DNA of 64,000 bases from Symsagittifera roscoffensis (taxonomy: Eukaryota; Xenacoelomorpha; Acoela; Convolutidae), in assembly GCF_963678635.1 (NCBI RefSeq), contig NC_087063.1, positions 33,478,682-33,542,681 of the forward strand. The letters are read 5' to 3'. Under the pieces are notes generated by a model. That model did not search any database. It was not told where the DNA came from and saw only the letters and a program-made list of their open reading frames with translations. The translations under genes were made by a program, and so were the position numbers. This document shows, piece by piece, positions 44,442 to 55,060 of this stretch. Each line of letters begins with the position of its first letter. The stretch's first letter is position 1.

Positions 44442-47105
44442 ACAAGAACAGTTATGGCAATTTTAACAATGGACCAGCAAACCAAGGGAACAACTGGTAT
44501 AAACCGAGGGACGATATGGACAAGAGACGCTCTTGTGCAAATTGCAGTTCGACGGACCATCACGTGTCAGCGTGCCCAACCTATAAACAGGGCATGAAAG
44601 CAATAGGCTTCAGCCTCGAGGACGAAGATGCGTCAGAAGTCGATCATGAAGATTTCATGAGAGGAGTAATTGCAAAATTCAGCCCGAGGCGTTTCTTTTA
44701 CAACTTGGAAGGTCGTTTTAAATCGGATTGTCCGCAATTCTGGGATGCTGTTGCAGACATCAAGCATCCAAGGCATGAGGAAACGTTATCGGATGTGAAA
44801 GCCAGCAAGGCTCGCCTGTTGAGTGAAGCGGAGGCGCGCAGAAAAGAAAACCCGCAAGAGCTGGCAACGAAGAAAATGCAAGCGGTAACAGAGGAGAAAT
44901 GTGAACCGGAACCGGTGACTGCGGCGGGCGACTTCAAGATTGATTATAGGGCAGCCGCGAAGGATGCTCTAAATAGAGTGCAGCAAGAACTGGTAACGAA
45001 AGAGATCGAGCAAAAAGTGAAGCTCGAATTGGAGAATGAGAAACTAAAGGAAAAGCCGAATAAATTCGAGGCAACAGAAGTCGAGGAAACAAAGGCACCG
45101 AGTAGTTTGAGCATGAAACTCGATGTGATCTCCGGGCAGAGGTTTGGCATGGTGCCTCAAGGAAGCAAAATAATATAAATGATCTCGGTATCAGGACAGC
45201 AGGTAATCAGAAATCTGAGTGAACCATCAGAGTTCTCTTTGATGCATTTGGACACATATGCGGATTATCTGAGACAGGTGGAGCCACGCACTGAGTCAAG
45301 AGCTGTGCGAGTACTACTAACAACGGGTGGCCCTCGCATAAAGAAGCTTCATGGGCGCTAAGTGGAAGTCTATGGACCGTATCAAGTGATGCTGAACGTA
45401 GATGGAATCAGTATCTACACCAGGACATATGTGACAACAGACAGTGACCAGATAGGGCAGATCTATCTGGGTGAAGAAGAACTCAAAGTCCGCAGGATAG
45501 GCCATGACGCCATGATGGATCAAGACGCAGTACACATTCGATACGAAGCAGATGTGACTGCACATCTGCTCGACACCAACGGAAAGAAAGTCGGAGTCAC
45601 AGGGCTTCTGGACACAGGAGCGGTAGTGAGTGTGATGCCGATAAAGACTTGGGAAAGAATGGGCTTTACGAGGGAAGATCTAATTCCGACGAATCTCCGA
45701 CTGGCAGCAGCCAATCGAGGAGCGATTTACGTAGCCGGAAGAACACCAATAACGGTCCTCCACATGGGAGGACGGGATCTTTGGATGAGCTTCCTGGTGG
45801 TAGAAAATTTGGACAACGCCGACCAATTCATCTTGGGCAGAGATTTTGTCAGGAATTTTGACGTGATGATTGACTTGAACAACGGTCTAATAAGGATTAG
45901 GAACCCGGATCAGAAGTATGTTAAGAAATCAATCAAAAGAATAATAACAGACGAAAACAAGGTACCAATTTTTTTAAACAAAAAAGTAAAACTACAACCG
46001 GGACAAGCAGTGGTAGCAATTTTTAGAATGAGAAATTTGAATTCGTTAAGTGATAGAAAACAAGTTTGTTTAGTACCGAATCCAAATAGTCAGAGTTCGG
46101 TGATTTTAGGCCGGAGCTTCTCGGTAACACGAAACGGACTGTGTGTCAGTGTGTTATTGAATACACTGGACACCACGGTTTCAATCCAGCGTGGAAAGAA
46201 GCTTGGTTACGCCTTGCCGATGAAGACCGACTTTGAGGAGACACAAAACTTGAAGAAATATAGTGTGAGAGACTGTCCTTATCATGCCAATAAATATAAA
46301 ATTTTAAAAAGGATTAATGAATTAAAATCTATTCATAAATTGTTATCAATGAAGTCCGACACGGACGACGGTTTATCGAGCTGCTCGAAATTTCCGAAAC
46401 GTCCCTCGTCACATGAACTAGAATCTGACACACCGGTTTTGCAGGAGATAGAACACTTAAAAGGGAAAATAGGCGAGGGAGATTTTGAATTGCTTCGGTA
46501 GGTTATATATCGGAACGCGGATGTATTTTCAAAACATAAGGCGGATATCGGTTGCTGTAACTTCGTCGAAAACGAAATCGAACTAGAGGAAGGCGCCGTT
46601 CCCCATAGGGAAGGCGCAAGACGAATGACCCCACATAAATCGGAAGCGGAAATAGAAATATTGCTCGAATACGATATGATGAAACCCTCGAAATCGCCAT
46701 TGGCTTGCGGGGTAGTAATGGCGAAAAAGAAATTTGGGGCAGCTTAGGTTTTGTTGCGACTTTCGCTACTTGAACGCGGTAACGATAAAAGATGCGTACC
46801 CGATACCGCGAATAGACGAGAGCCTCTCTAAACTTGGTGATGCCAAGTTCTTCACCACATTTGACTTGGGTTCTGCCTTCTGGCAGGTCCCTCTGCGGAA
46901 GAAGGATAGAGAAAAGACCGGAATCGTGTGTGAGTTGGGGTTGTATCAGTGGAAGAGTATGCCCTTCGGCTTGTGCAACGCAACGGCCACTTTTCAAAGA
47001 CTGATGGCTCAGGCTTTGACCAGAGTGACAAAGAAGTACGGGAATCTTGTGATGTGTTACGTGGATGACGTAGTCATAGCAACACCGACACTGGAAGACC
47101 ACATT
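44442..47105 (+). pseudogene. pol: Unit 2: nucleocapsid, protease, RT (YVDD)
   Basis: The organisation is that of unit 1. Knuckle 2 is damaged in the same way, with new stops TAA at 45,176 and TAA at 45,359. The protease frame 45,362-46,501 keeps TWERMG and DTGA. The RT box is YVDD at 47,058-47,069, and RT continues without a junction into its thumb region. This is therefore the unit in register with the rest of Pol. Confidence 0.8.
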
Positions 47106-48166
47106 GGTCGGCTCGATGAGGTCTTTGGATGCATGAAAAGAGCAGGCTTGAAGTGCAAACCATCGAAATGTGAAATCCTTAGGGTTTCAATCAAGTACCT
47201 GGGAAGAATGGTGGACAGGCATGGTGTGAGGCCGGACCCGGAAGCAGTAGAAGCTGTGTTGACATGTAAGGCTCCCAGAACGGACACACAGCTCATGCAC
47301 TTCCTAGGGTTTGCCAATTACTACCGTGACTTCATAAAAGGATATGCAGACAAGGTGTATCCGTTGCAGAAGCTGATGCGCAACAAAGGGAAAAAAGTTC
47401 GAATGGAGCGATGAAGCTCAAACGGCCTTTGAGAACATAAAGCGGGAACTGTGCGAGGCGCCAGTGCTAGGCATGCCTACTGAAAAGGGCATGTATGTTC
47501 TTGACACAGACGCATCAGTAGTAGCCATCTCGGGAATACTGCATCAGGAGCAGGAATGGAATGGGAGAACCGTTCTCCGTCCCATTGCATATGGCAGTAA
47601 GGTGTTGAGTGATACTGAGATGAAATCTGGTGCACCAAAAGCAGAAATGTTTGCAGTAGTCACATTTGTGCAAAAGTACCGCGCATACTTGGGGAGCGCT
47701 CCCTTTAAGTTACGCGTGTACAACAGGGCGTTATCCTGGTTGAAGACACACTCGATGGATCAGAGTTGTATAGGAAGGTGGATAGTGAGATTACATGGCT
47801 ACCACATGATAATCGAGCACAGGATGCGTGACAAACACCAGAATGCTGAAAGCTTCAGCAAGAAAACCGAGTTTTATGAGAGACTGGAACAGAAGCAGGC
47901 CAATCAGGCAGAAATAAAGGAGGGATTCTCGTTTCTGGACAAATAAACTTATGAAGCGCTTCCCTTGACGAGATGGCTGGACAAGTCTGGACATCCAATT
48001 CCAGTATACCTTGAGTTACCTGTAGAGAAAGCAGCCGAGATGAAGATCCTATCCAAGTAGGACCTGGTGCCCTTGGATCTGTTGCTGAGCTCAAACCTGG
48101 TCCAGCAGGAACTCTCTCGCATGAACATTAACAGCCACTCATTATTGGATAAAAGGTCACACCGCA
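47106..48166 (+). pseudogene. pol: RT thumb and RNase H of gypsy copy 1
   Basis: The RT end contains FLGFANYYRDFIKGYADKVY. A one-base shift near 47,395 precedes RNase H (47,464-47,946: VLDTDAS, PKAEMFAVV). The residue that is Asp in copy 2 (VDNRALSW) is Tyr here at 47,719-47,721 (VYNRALSW), so a catalytic Asp is lost. The stops TAA at 47,944 and TAG near 48,058 follow. Confidence 0.8.
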
Positions 48167-48167
48167 A

Positions 48168-48937
48168 TTGATGCGGATGCTGGGTGGATTGTTAGAGAGA
48201 GAAGTAACCAGAGATGATCCCGAGTGGGCAGCAGCAGTGGCATCACTGACAGTCAGTGAGAAGGTGAAGATCATGCCGTCCAGACGACAACACAAAGAGA
48301 ACGAGAGGGATTGTAGGACAATATTTCAGCAACTAGTATCCTCAATACCACACGAGGTTTTAACCAGTACTTCTTACGGACGGAAAGAACAGGGTGCCGT
48401 TATCTTCGTGGACCAGGTTAAAGAAGGTGAAAAGGTTGAACGAAACCTGGTGCAAGATTGTTTGTCCGTGGAGACGAACGATGAGAAGAGCCAGCGAATT
48501 CAAGATCAACACCCGGGACAAGGAAGTTTGTCCGGAGAGTCTGATGTAGATGTTCCTTGGATCTGGAGAACAAAGTTTTGTCCGGGGAGTTCAGATGGAT
48601 GTGGAGAAAGCACAGAACTGACCCAGGAGATGGTGCAGACTCCGTCGCAGACTCTTCAACGGATGACAACTCTCGAAACTCAGGAATTGACACCTACTTA
48701 GACAGGAACTCGAGCTCAGGATCGGAACTGTCAGAATTAGCGATCCACACAATTCTAGTGGAAACTCGAGCAATGGATCTGGATAGAGAGGTATACCAGG
48801 ACCCTGATAGTGATCGCTACCTCACACCAGGTGAAAGAGTCTTTGATAACGCAGCGGATGATCTGGAGACAATAGCGGCATCGAAACGTTCGATGAGTCT
48901 GTTGCCACAAAAAGAGGTAGTCAGGACTGATCTTTAG
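48168..48937 (+). pseudogene. pol: RNase H-integrase linker of gypsy copy 1
   Basis: The linker is acidic, Ser-rich and low-complexity, in two overlapping frames (48,168-48,701 and 48,557-48,937) joined by a shift. Short LSGE-type motifs recur, as in copy 2. The linker is unusually long for gypsy Pol. No enzymatic motif is seen. Confidence 0.65.
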
Positions 48938-48961
48938 CCATTCGAACAGGAAACACAGCCA

Positions 48962-51180
48962 TTGGCAAAGATTTGGTGCGTTAAGATGGAAGAGGATACG
49001 CATCGGCCCAATGTGCTGAATAGTCAGATGAGGGTCATGAAGACGTACTTGAAGGCGAGATACAGACTCTCGGATCTTCTAAGAGCGCAGAGAAAAAACC
49101 GCATGACAAGCAACCTGAAAAGGTGGATCGAAAATGGTTCTCCGGACAAAGGAGACCTCGAGGAAGACAGTCACCGCATTCTGAGACAGTATTTTATGCA
49201 GAAAGAGTTAAGGTTATACTTGAACAAGGAAGGGGTTGTGGCTTGCAAGAGAAGAGATGAAGACAAAGTCCTATACAAGTATAACGCGATAGTGTTGCCA
49301 CAACTCTATCAGATAGAACTATTATTCGGGTCGCATGATCAGATGGGCCATCAGGGGATCGACAAAGTATATCAGAGGATCCTGAAGCGCTTTGAGTGGC
49401 CTGGTAAGAAAAAGGCATGCGAGAAGTGGTTAACAGCATGTCTGTCATGCCAACAGGTCAAGGATCCAAGGAAATTGCGATTTCATTTACAATTGGTCGA
49501 GTCGTCTGAATTAAATGAGGTGGTGCAGATAGATCACCAAAAGATATGCATGACAGACAGTGGTTATAATCAAGTCTTGGTCATGATAGATCACTTCACG
49601 AAGTATGCAGAGGCCGTGCCCTGCATAACTGCCTCAGCGGAAGAGACGTGCGACCACCTAATCAATACTTGGATAGCGAGACTTGGTTTCCGATGACGTT
49701 TCAATCGGATAACGGAACAGCTTTCGTGGGAGAATTTACAAAAGAGCTAATGTGACGTTCGCAGGTGGCTCAGGCTCACTCCAGGACATACCATCCTCAG
49801 ACGAATGGCTTAGTGGAAAGGCAGAATCGAACGTTAGTGTCGATGCTGAGGGTATATTGTTCCAGGTACATGACCGATTGGGACAGATATCTTCCACAGG
49901 CGATGGGAGCTTACAATAGCACACAACATTCCACCAACGGAGTTAGTCCACGTATGACGCTGACCGGCCACGAGAAGTCTTTGCCCTTTACTTTCTTCTA
50001 CCCAGAGTATGAGGGGAAGAAGACGTCACCACAAGTCTATGTAAGGGATGTAATTATACGTCAGCAAGAGTTGAACGACTTGCGTAGACGAAATACTCAG
50101 CAAGCACAGGCAAGGCAGAGGAGCAGATTTGACAAGAAAGCAGCTGGTGCAAAAGCTTATTCGGCAGGGGACTACGTATGGGTATTTCAGAACGTCATAC
50201 CACCGAAAGGAACGAAAAAGCTCCTAAAAAAGTGGAGGGGACCCTTCATGATTACGAAGGTGCACCAGGAGGGACGCTTCTATAGACTGAGTACTGGCCG
50301 AGCCGCTCATTACGAAAACATTAAGCCACACAATCCATCGACAGAAGACTGGTGCATACCTGCAGACATGGAAGAGGGGGATTATCTAATGATGATCCTG
50401 CTTGTGAGGTCAATGAGAAGGGCACCAGGGAAAAGAACGATGGAAAAGAAGTCATAGAGGAAGGAACGAGTACACCACTGGACCTGGATCCAAATGAGGT
50501 GATTGAAACAGACGATGAAACTTTACCCTACGCAGAAGAGGACTGGCAAGACCCTGAACAAAGGGAGGATCCCAAGAACTTGGAACCGGATCTTCCGTTC
50601 ACGATACAGACTCGTCAAAATGACAGGACAAGATCCAAGAAGAAATACAACCCTTACGGCGACGATTTTGTAGTGGACAGGATAGACCTAAAGAAGATAG
50701 GGGAAGAAGAAGTGGGTCTAGAAGAAATAACTGTGTCACAGGACATTGACATAGTCGATGATCACGACAATGAGTGGGTCGATGACCGGTCGAAACCCGA
50801 GGTAGAATTCGACGACGAGCAACAGCAGTCATATGAACAAAACTTGACGAATCTGCGTGTCTTGGAATGGCTGAACGAAATGATGTCGGACCCAAAGGAG
50901 ACCAGTGTCACGATTCAAGATGTAGATAGTGAAAGCATGAAATACAGGAAAACCAAACGAGAAGATCCTTCCTGGGCTGCCCAGGAGTGGCGAACAACTC
51001 ATTCCGGCTTCCAATCTCGACTTGATACCCGGTATGCGATCGACGGGGACGTCGATGGATATTTTTGCCCGGGGAATGGGGGTAGGACTTACCCACGACG
51101 AAAACTTATTAATAAAAAAATTGAGAATAGCAAGAGAAACAGGAGATTTAGAAGCAGAAACAGGCGAAGACCCTAAGAAA
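48962..51180 (+). pseudogene. pol: Integrase and acidic C-terminal region of gypsy copy 1
   Basis: The HHCC zinc-binding segment runs from SHDQMGHQG to CLSCQQ (about 49,330-49,460). The catalytic acids are Asp in VVQIDHQK (near 49,530), Asp in QSDNGTAF (near 49,708) and Glu in NGLVERQNR (near 49,815), all present. A GPF/SH3-like segment (LLKKWRGPFMITKV) lies near 50,220, followed by a long acidic tail with PYGDDFVVDRI near 50,655 and an Arg-rich end at 51,140-51,175. Damage: a one-base shift near 49,690, TGA near 49,753, and a frame change near 50,400. The integrase would insert element cDNA into chromosomes. Confidence 0.8.
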
Positions 51181-51184
51181 CCGG

Positions 51185-51583
51185 ACATAGAGAGAAGTTG
51201 AGTCATATTTGAAATTACCAAATGTATATTCAAGTAGCATAATACTAACAGACAGCGATTTCATACTCACAAATAGAACATGTGCGATAGCAATCACGGC
51301 AGACATGAGTTTTAGGACAGCGTTAGCAGCGGATTTTAAGAGAAAATATAAAAACATAGAATTCCTTTGGAAGCAAGAACCAGGAATAGGGGGCGTAGCA
51401 GCCTTGCCTCCGGCGGCGTCACAGATACCGGGAAAATACCTATGCTTCCTAGTGACACGGGCGACGGAGAAGCGGCACGTGGACCCGGAAGAACTAGCTT
51501 TATTTTCCGTCGATATGTTCTTCCGGGCGAATGTTACATCGGCAGTCGGTGTTTATCCCACTCATACTCTCTCTTGCAATTGA
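51185..51583 (+). pseudogene. Macro (ADP-ribose-binding) domain at Pol C-terminus
   Basis: After a one-base shift at about 51,174, the frame continues from the Arg-rich end of Pol into VESYLKLPNVY and about 125 residues. These fit a macro domain: a beta strand and small loop (AIAITADMSFRTALAADFKRKY), the GIGGVAALPP loop, and YLCFLVTRATEKRHVD. Macro domains bind or hydrolyse ADP-ribose derivatives. The domain appears fused to Pol rather than being a host gene. Its last ~15 codons (ALFSVDMFFRANVT) run into the TGTTACAT that begins the candidate LTR. Confidence 0.65.
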
Positions 51584-51584
51584 A

Positions 51585-52990
51585 CTGTCGCAACGAGTTC
51601 ATTGACAAGTTGAACGAAACTGTTTATCAGCACTTAATTCTTCATGTCGTTTAATTACGGCTCGCAGAAAAGATTTCCAGTTTACTTCTCATCTCATTCT
51701 ATTCATATCGCTAACAAACTAAAAATTTTGAACAATTCAAATTGTTTCAATCCCCAATATCTGACTCAGTTAGAAAATTATTTCTCAAACTCAGTTGAAC
51801 CTGATAAAATTTTGCTAATTAAACGTTTCCGCCGAGTTCTTCTAAACATGCTTTTATGTTTTTTAATCAGCTTAATTCTAGACAACCTGTCCTTACTAAA
51901 CTTTTTTGGGGACGCAAACAGGTCGAGAGCTATGTTTCAATTAATGAGACTTTCAATCAGTATTTCGCTTCTGTTTATCGAGTATCTGAAAGTAGTCCTT
52001 CTGCTGCTGTTAACTTGGCGAATTGATGTCTCCCTCAGCATTGTTTGCGAGCTCCTAGCTAAATGCAAAGAGACAATTTCTTAAATAATTTAACTGCTTT
52101 CATTTGTAAATGATGCCATAGCATTCTTTCTGCGCTTGTTTTTTTTCCTTTTCTTATCCATTATACAATTTTGTGTTTGACCTGATTCCTTAAAAACTGC
52201 CTTCATCACTCCTGTTTTCAAATCTGGTTCTCCGATTGATATTACAAATTATCGGCCAGTTAGCATAATTCCTCCTCGTTCACATAGTTTCGAGCGTATT
52301 TTATTCAACTGTAGTTACCCTCGTGTTCGATACAAAATTTCCAGCCTACCGCAAATGCTCGGATATCTAGATGAAGTGTTTCACACTAATGATGCAAAAA
52401 TGCCTTGCGCTGCCATGTATTTTGATTTTAGCAAAGCTTTAGACTCAGTTATACACAACATTATTGTGCGAAAGTTTGCTACTTTTGGCTTTGACGAAGA
52501 TTTCAATTTTATTTCCTATCTTTGAAACCGTTTTCAATGTGTCAGAGTCCAAACAAGCATTTTCACCACTTTACCAGTTACTAGTGGTTCACCTCAAGGA
52601 AGCGTACCGTACTGGGTCCTCTTCTCTTTCTAGTGTTTTTTAATGATCTTTCTGATAATTCAAATCATTCAAACCAATTTTTCTTCGCTGATAACTCCGA
52701 ACTCAATTGTAAGACAAGTTGCAGTGATTTACACTTTGACGTGGAGAGTTTCAATCATTGGTGTACTCAGAAGGGTCGTATTATCAACAAAGAAAAACTC
52801 AATTTCATTGTATTCAATGGCAAATTTCCTGAATGAAGTTTTGTTAACAACTAACCTACTCATTCCAATAATTTTCTTAAAGACCTTGGTCTGATCGTTA
52901 GTATTGATTTGATTTGGTCAGAGCATATTAATAAAAAGCTTCTATCAAATAAAAAAGTTTTCGTTTTATAGAATGTTCTATTCCACAACA
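51585..52990 (+). pseudogene. Non-LTR (LINE) reverse transcriptase remnant
   Basis: Fragments in several frames show NYRPVSI near 52,240, a G-PQGS box near 52,590, the start of an FNDL block near 52,640, and a metal-binding box reading FADN near 52,687 (FADD expected). Later come WCTQKGRIINKEKLNFIVF and DLGLIVSIDLIWSEHI. These are the marks of Jockey/CR1-like LINE RTs. The upstream piece (51,640-52,080) resembles the spacer between endonuclease and RT. Many stops and shifts are present. The remnant abuts the first eight bases of the 3' LTR of gypsy copy 1. Confidence 0.7.
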
Positions 52991-53069
52991 CATTCCACTT
53001 TCTTTTAAACTCATGTTCATCAATACTTGTGTTCATCAACACTCATAATTTTTTTTGTTAAGGAGATCA

Positions 53070-53178
53070 ATTAAAATCGGCCCTTTCGTCATGCGACGGT
53101 ACGTGCATATGTTGGATGGGGCCGTACCAATATAAGTACATCGACAAAATTTTATGAATAAATCAAGCCGATTTTAAT
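53070..53178. repeat. Short inverted-repeat element
   Basis: ATTAAAATCGGC (53,070) and GCCGATTTTAAT (53,167-53,178) are perfect inverse complements flanking about 85 bases. This may be a tiny MITE or a LINE 3'-end structure. No coding content is seen. Confidence 0.5.
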
Positions 53179-54028
53179 GCATCCAGAGACTTGTCATTTA
53201 AAATCTACCCTGTCGATTATAGCACAGATAGAATTGTCAAGGTTGGATGTATTTTTAGGTTTTTTGCACCCCCTAAGGCAGAGGGTTGCACTCCTCAGAA
53301 GTGCAAAACTTATTTTTGTTCTTATAAAATTTATTGTGTCCGATTATGATTCGTTTCGTTTTTCGCTTAGTTTTTCTGCTAATTTCTGGACGGTTTTTGT
53401 AGAGCCTGGTGCTGCTCCTCTGGTACACGCAAAAATAAGTGAAACAAAGCAGCTGTGAATTTTCATGTTTTAACACTCTCTGTGACATTCGACCAGAATG
53501 GCCAAAATGCAATTTGTGCAGACTTCGAATTTTTAGCAGCAAGCCTTCCGAGTTAGTGATTTTGAAGGATTAACGACGTTAATCGGATGATCAGTAGAAC
53601 GGTGAAGGTCAAGATATTCTGCTATTTTGAAATTTTCGAAGTGATGACGTAATATTTCTGAGAAATGCTGAAACGGCCATTTTAACAAAAAACGAGAAGT
53701 AAAGAGAACAACTTTATCTGCGATAGCGAACAGGACGAAAATCGAGATAAAAAACGACAACGAACTACAGAATAGCAGAGAACGTTCCGAGTTGCAACTA
53801 TTGTGCTGCTACAATAGTTGCAAGGCCGTTGCGAACAACGGTGAAGGGTAAGAGACAGCCTTCCGGAATAGGAGGAAATCAAGATTAACGAGCTTGATTC
53901 AGCGGATTCGTCAATCCGGAAGGGCAAAGGAACTGAGACTTTTATCCTGCCACGTAAACTTTTAGCATCCTGTCATGTCCTGACTTGAATTTAATTGATA
54001 TTTGGATTAGTTTTGACAAGGATGAGGT
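53179..54028. other. Non-coding region with leader-like fragment
   Basis: No gene is seen. The segment at about 53,860-53,930 (AGCCTTCCGG to AATCCGGAAGGGC) resembles 55,633-55,702 in the gypsy leader, so it is probably a leader remnant of the same family. At 53,792-53,823 a perfect 13-base hairpin (TTGCAACTATTGT) occurs. Confidence 0.5.
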
Positions 54029-55060
54029 GCTAGGAGTTGGGGGAAAGGGTTGATCCATCTTCGATGGAGATGATGATTTTTATCTACTGAACAAAAACAA
54101 TAGTAATATAATAAGTAGTAACCCTGTTTTTAGGAGTGACCTCGTGGTCTGGGGATACTGAGACCCAGCCATGAGCTCACTAGTTGCATGTACTTAAGTT
54201 AATTTGAGCGTTCTGGTCGAAGCCGGAGAGCAGTAACGTTTTTGTCGACCCGATGTTAGAAAGACCACCGAAAAGTACTGGCTTGGTAGAGACGGTGAAA
54301 AGCATGCAAAGCTCTGTTTAGACGTTAGCCAGTCGTCTTAAGACTTAGTTTTGTTATCCGTCGATATGTATCTTCCGGGCGAATGTTACATACATGTTTT
54401 TATGGCGCTCCTGGGTGTTATTCTTTTTAACATCATGACCGGCAGAACCGTTAACGAGCACTCCGCGCCGAGCGGATGCTCACATTAACGCCCTTAATAG
54501 GCCTAAACCGCCGGGGCGGAAGGGTAGTTCGGAACGCGGAGGCCTTCCGGATTGCCGTGAATAGTTTTTTAACCTAGTTAAGACCGAAAATTCACGAACC
54601 AGGAAGGGTGGGGGGATCGGCCATTCCCTCATCCCCTGAGTGGTTTGTGACCAAAAACACTTGAAAATATAAGTAAAATCAAACAAAAAGTAGTATAGTA
54701 CCCAAGAAAAACAAAAAACATAAAAAATAACCGAAAAAACCAAAAACAGTAAAAAAGTTAAAAAAAATCAGTAGAAATCATCCCCCCAGACAAGATGTGA
54801 TCCAACCCCCCCGTTTGTTGTTGATAGATATATTGTTATTACAGGCATTTATATCAGTCAGGATCGTTACGATCAGTTTTGTAGCCCGTTTGTGAGGCTT
54901 GCACTGTAGGGTTATTTGAGCATTTAAGCACGTTAATGATAAACTGCGCTCAATCTGGAAGGGTCAGCTGATTTGCGCTCAATTCGGAAGGGTCTTGGGT
55001 GAAGACCGATCCGGCAAGCAGTACAAGGAGCAACAAGAAGGAGCTCAACGACAACAACAA
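54029..55060 (+). repeat. LTR and leader start of gypsy copy 2
   Basis: A candidate LTR runs from TGTTACAT (54,384) to TTATTACA (54,843), about 460 bases, matching 38,360-38,824. It is preceded by the same ~355 shared bases as in copy 1. After it come two variants of the leader motif (AATCTGGAAGGGTC at 54,952 and AATTCGGAAGGGTC at 54,981). No primer-binding site was recognised. Confidence 0.55.

Larger units (their letters stand above)
40782..47105 (+). repeat. 2,664-bp internal tandem repeats of gag-NC/PR/RT
   Basis: Corresponding landmarks lie exactly 2,664 bases apart: RT frame starts at 41,406, 44,070 and 46,734, and antisense frames at 41,175, 43,839 and 46,503. The partial unit is 40,782-41,777 and the full units are 41,778-44,441 and 44,442-47,105. 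At each internal junction RT sequence (LEDHI) runs into the start of the nucleocapsid region, with a shared ATT. Units differ by only a few substitutions. 2,664 is divisible by three. Confidence 0.95.
38001..51541 (+). mobile_element. Rearranged Ty3/gypsy element (copy 1)
   Basis: Its sequence matches the copy at 54,029-64,000 in LTR/leader, gag, protease, RT and RNase H. It has been heavily rearranged: the leader and gag N-terminus are deleted (junction near 39,040), gag is joined to pol near 40,775, and a 2,664-bp internal segment is repeated. Downstream, RNase H, integrase and a macro domain follow in order. The element ends at TGTTACAT (51,533-51,540), eight bases that also start the candidate LTR; beyond this lies a LINE remnant. 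All genes carry stops or shifts. Confidence 0.85.

Noticed and set aside
41175-47102. Three identical 199-codon antisense frames (41,175; 43,839; 46,503)
   Set aside because: They lie exactly opposite the RT coding frame and repeat only because the 2,664-bp unit repeats.
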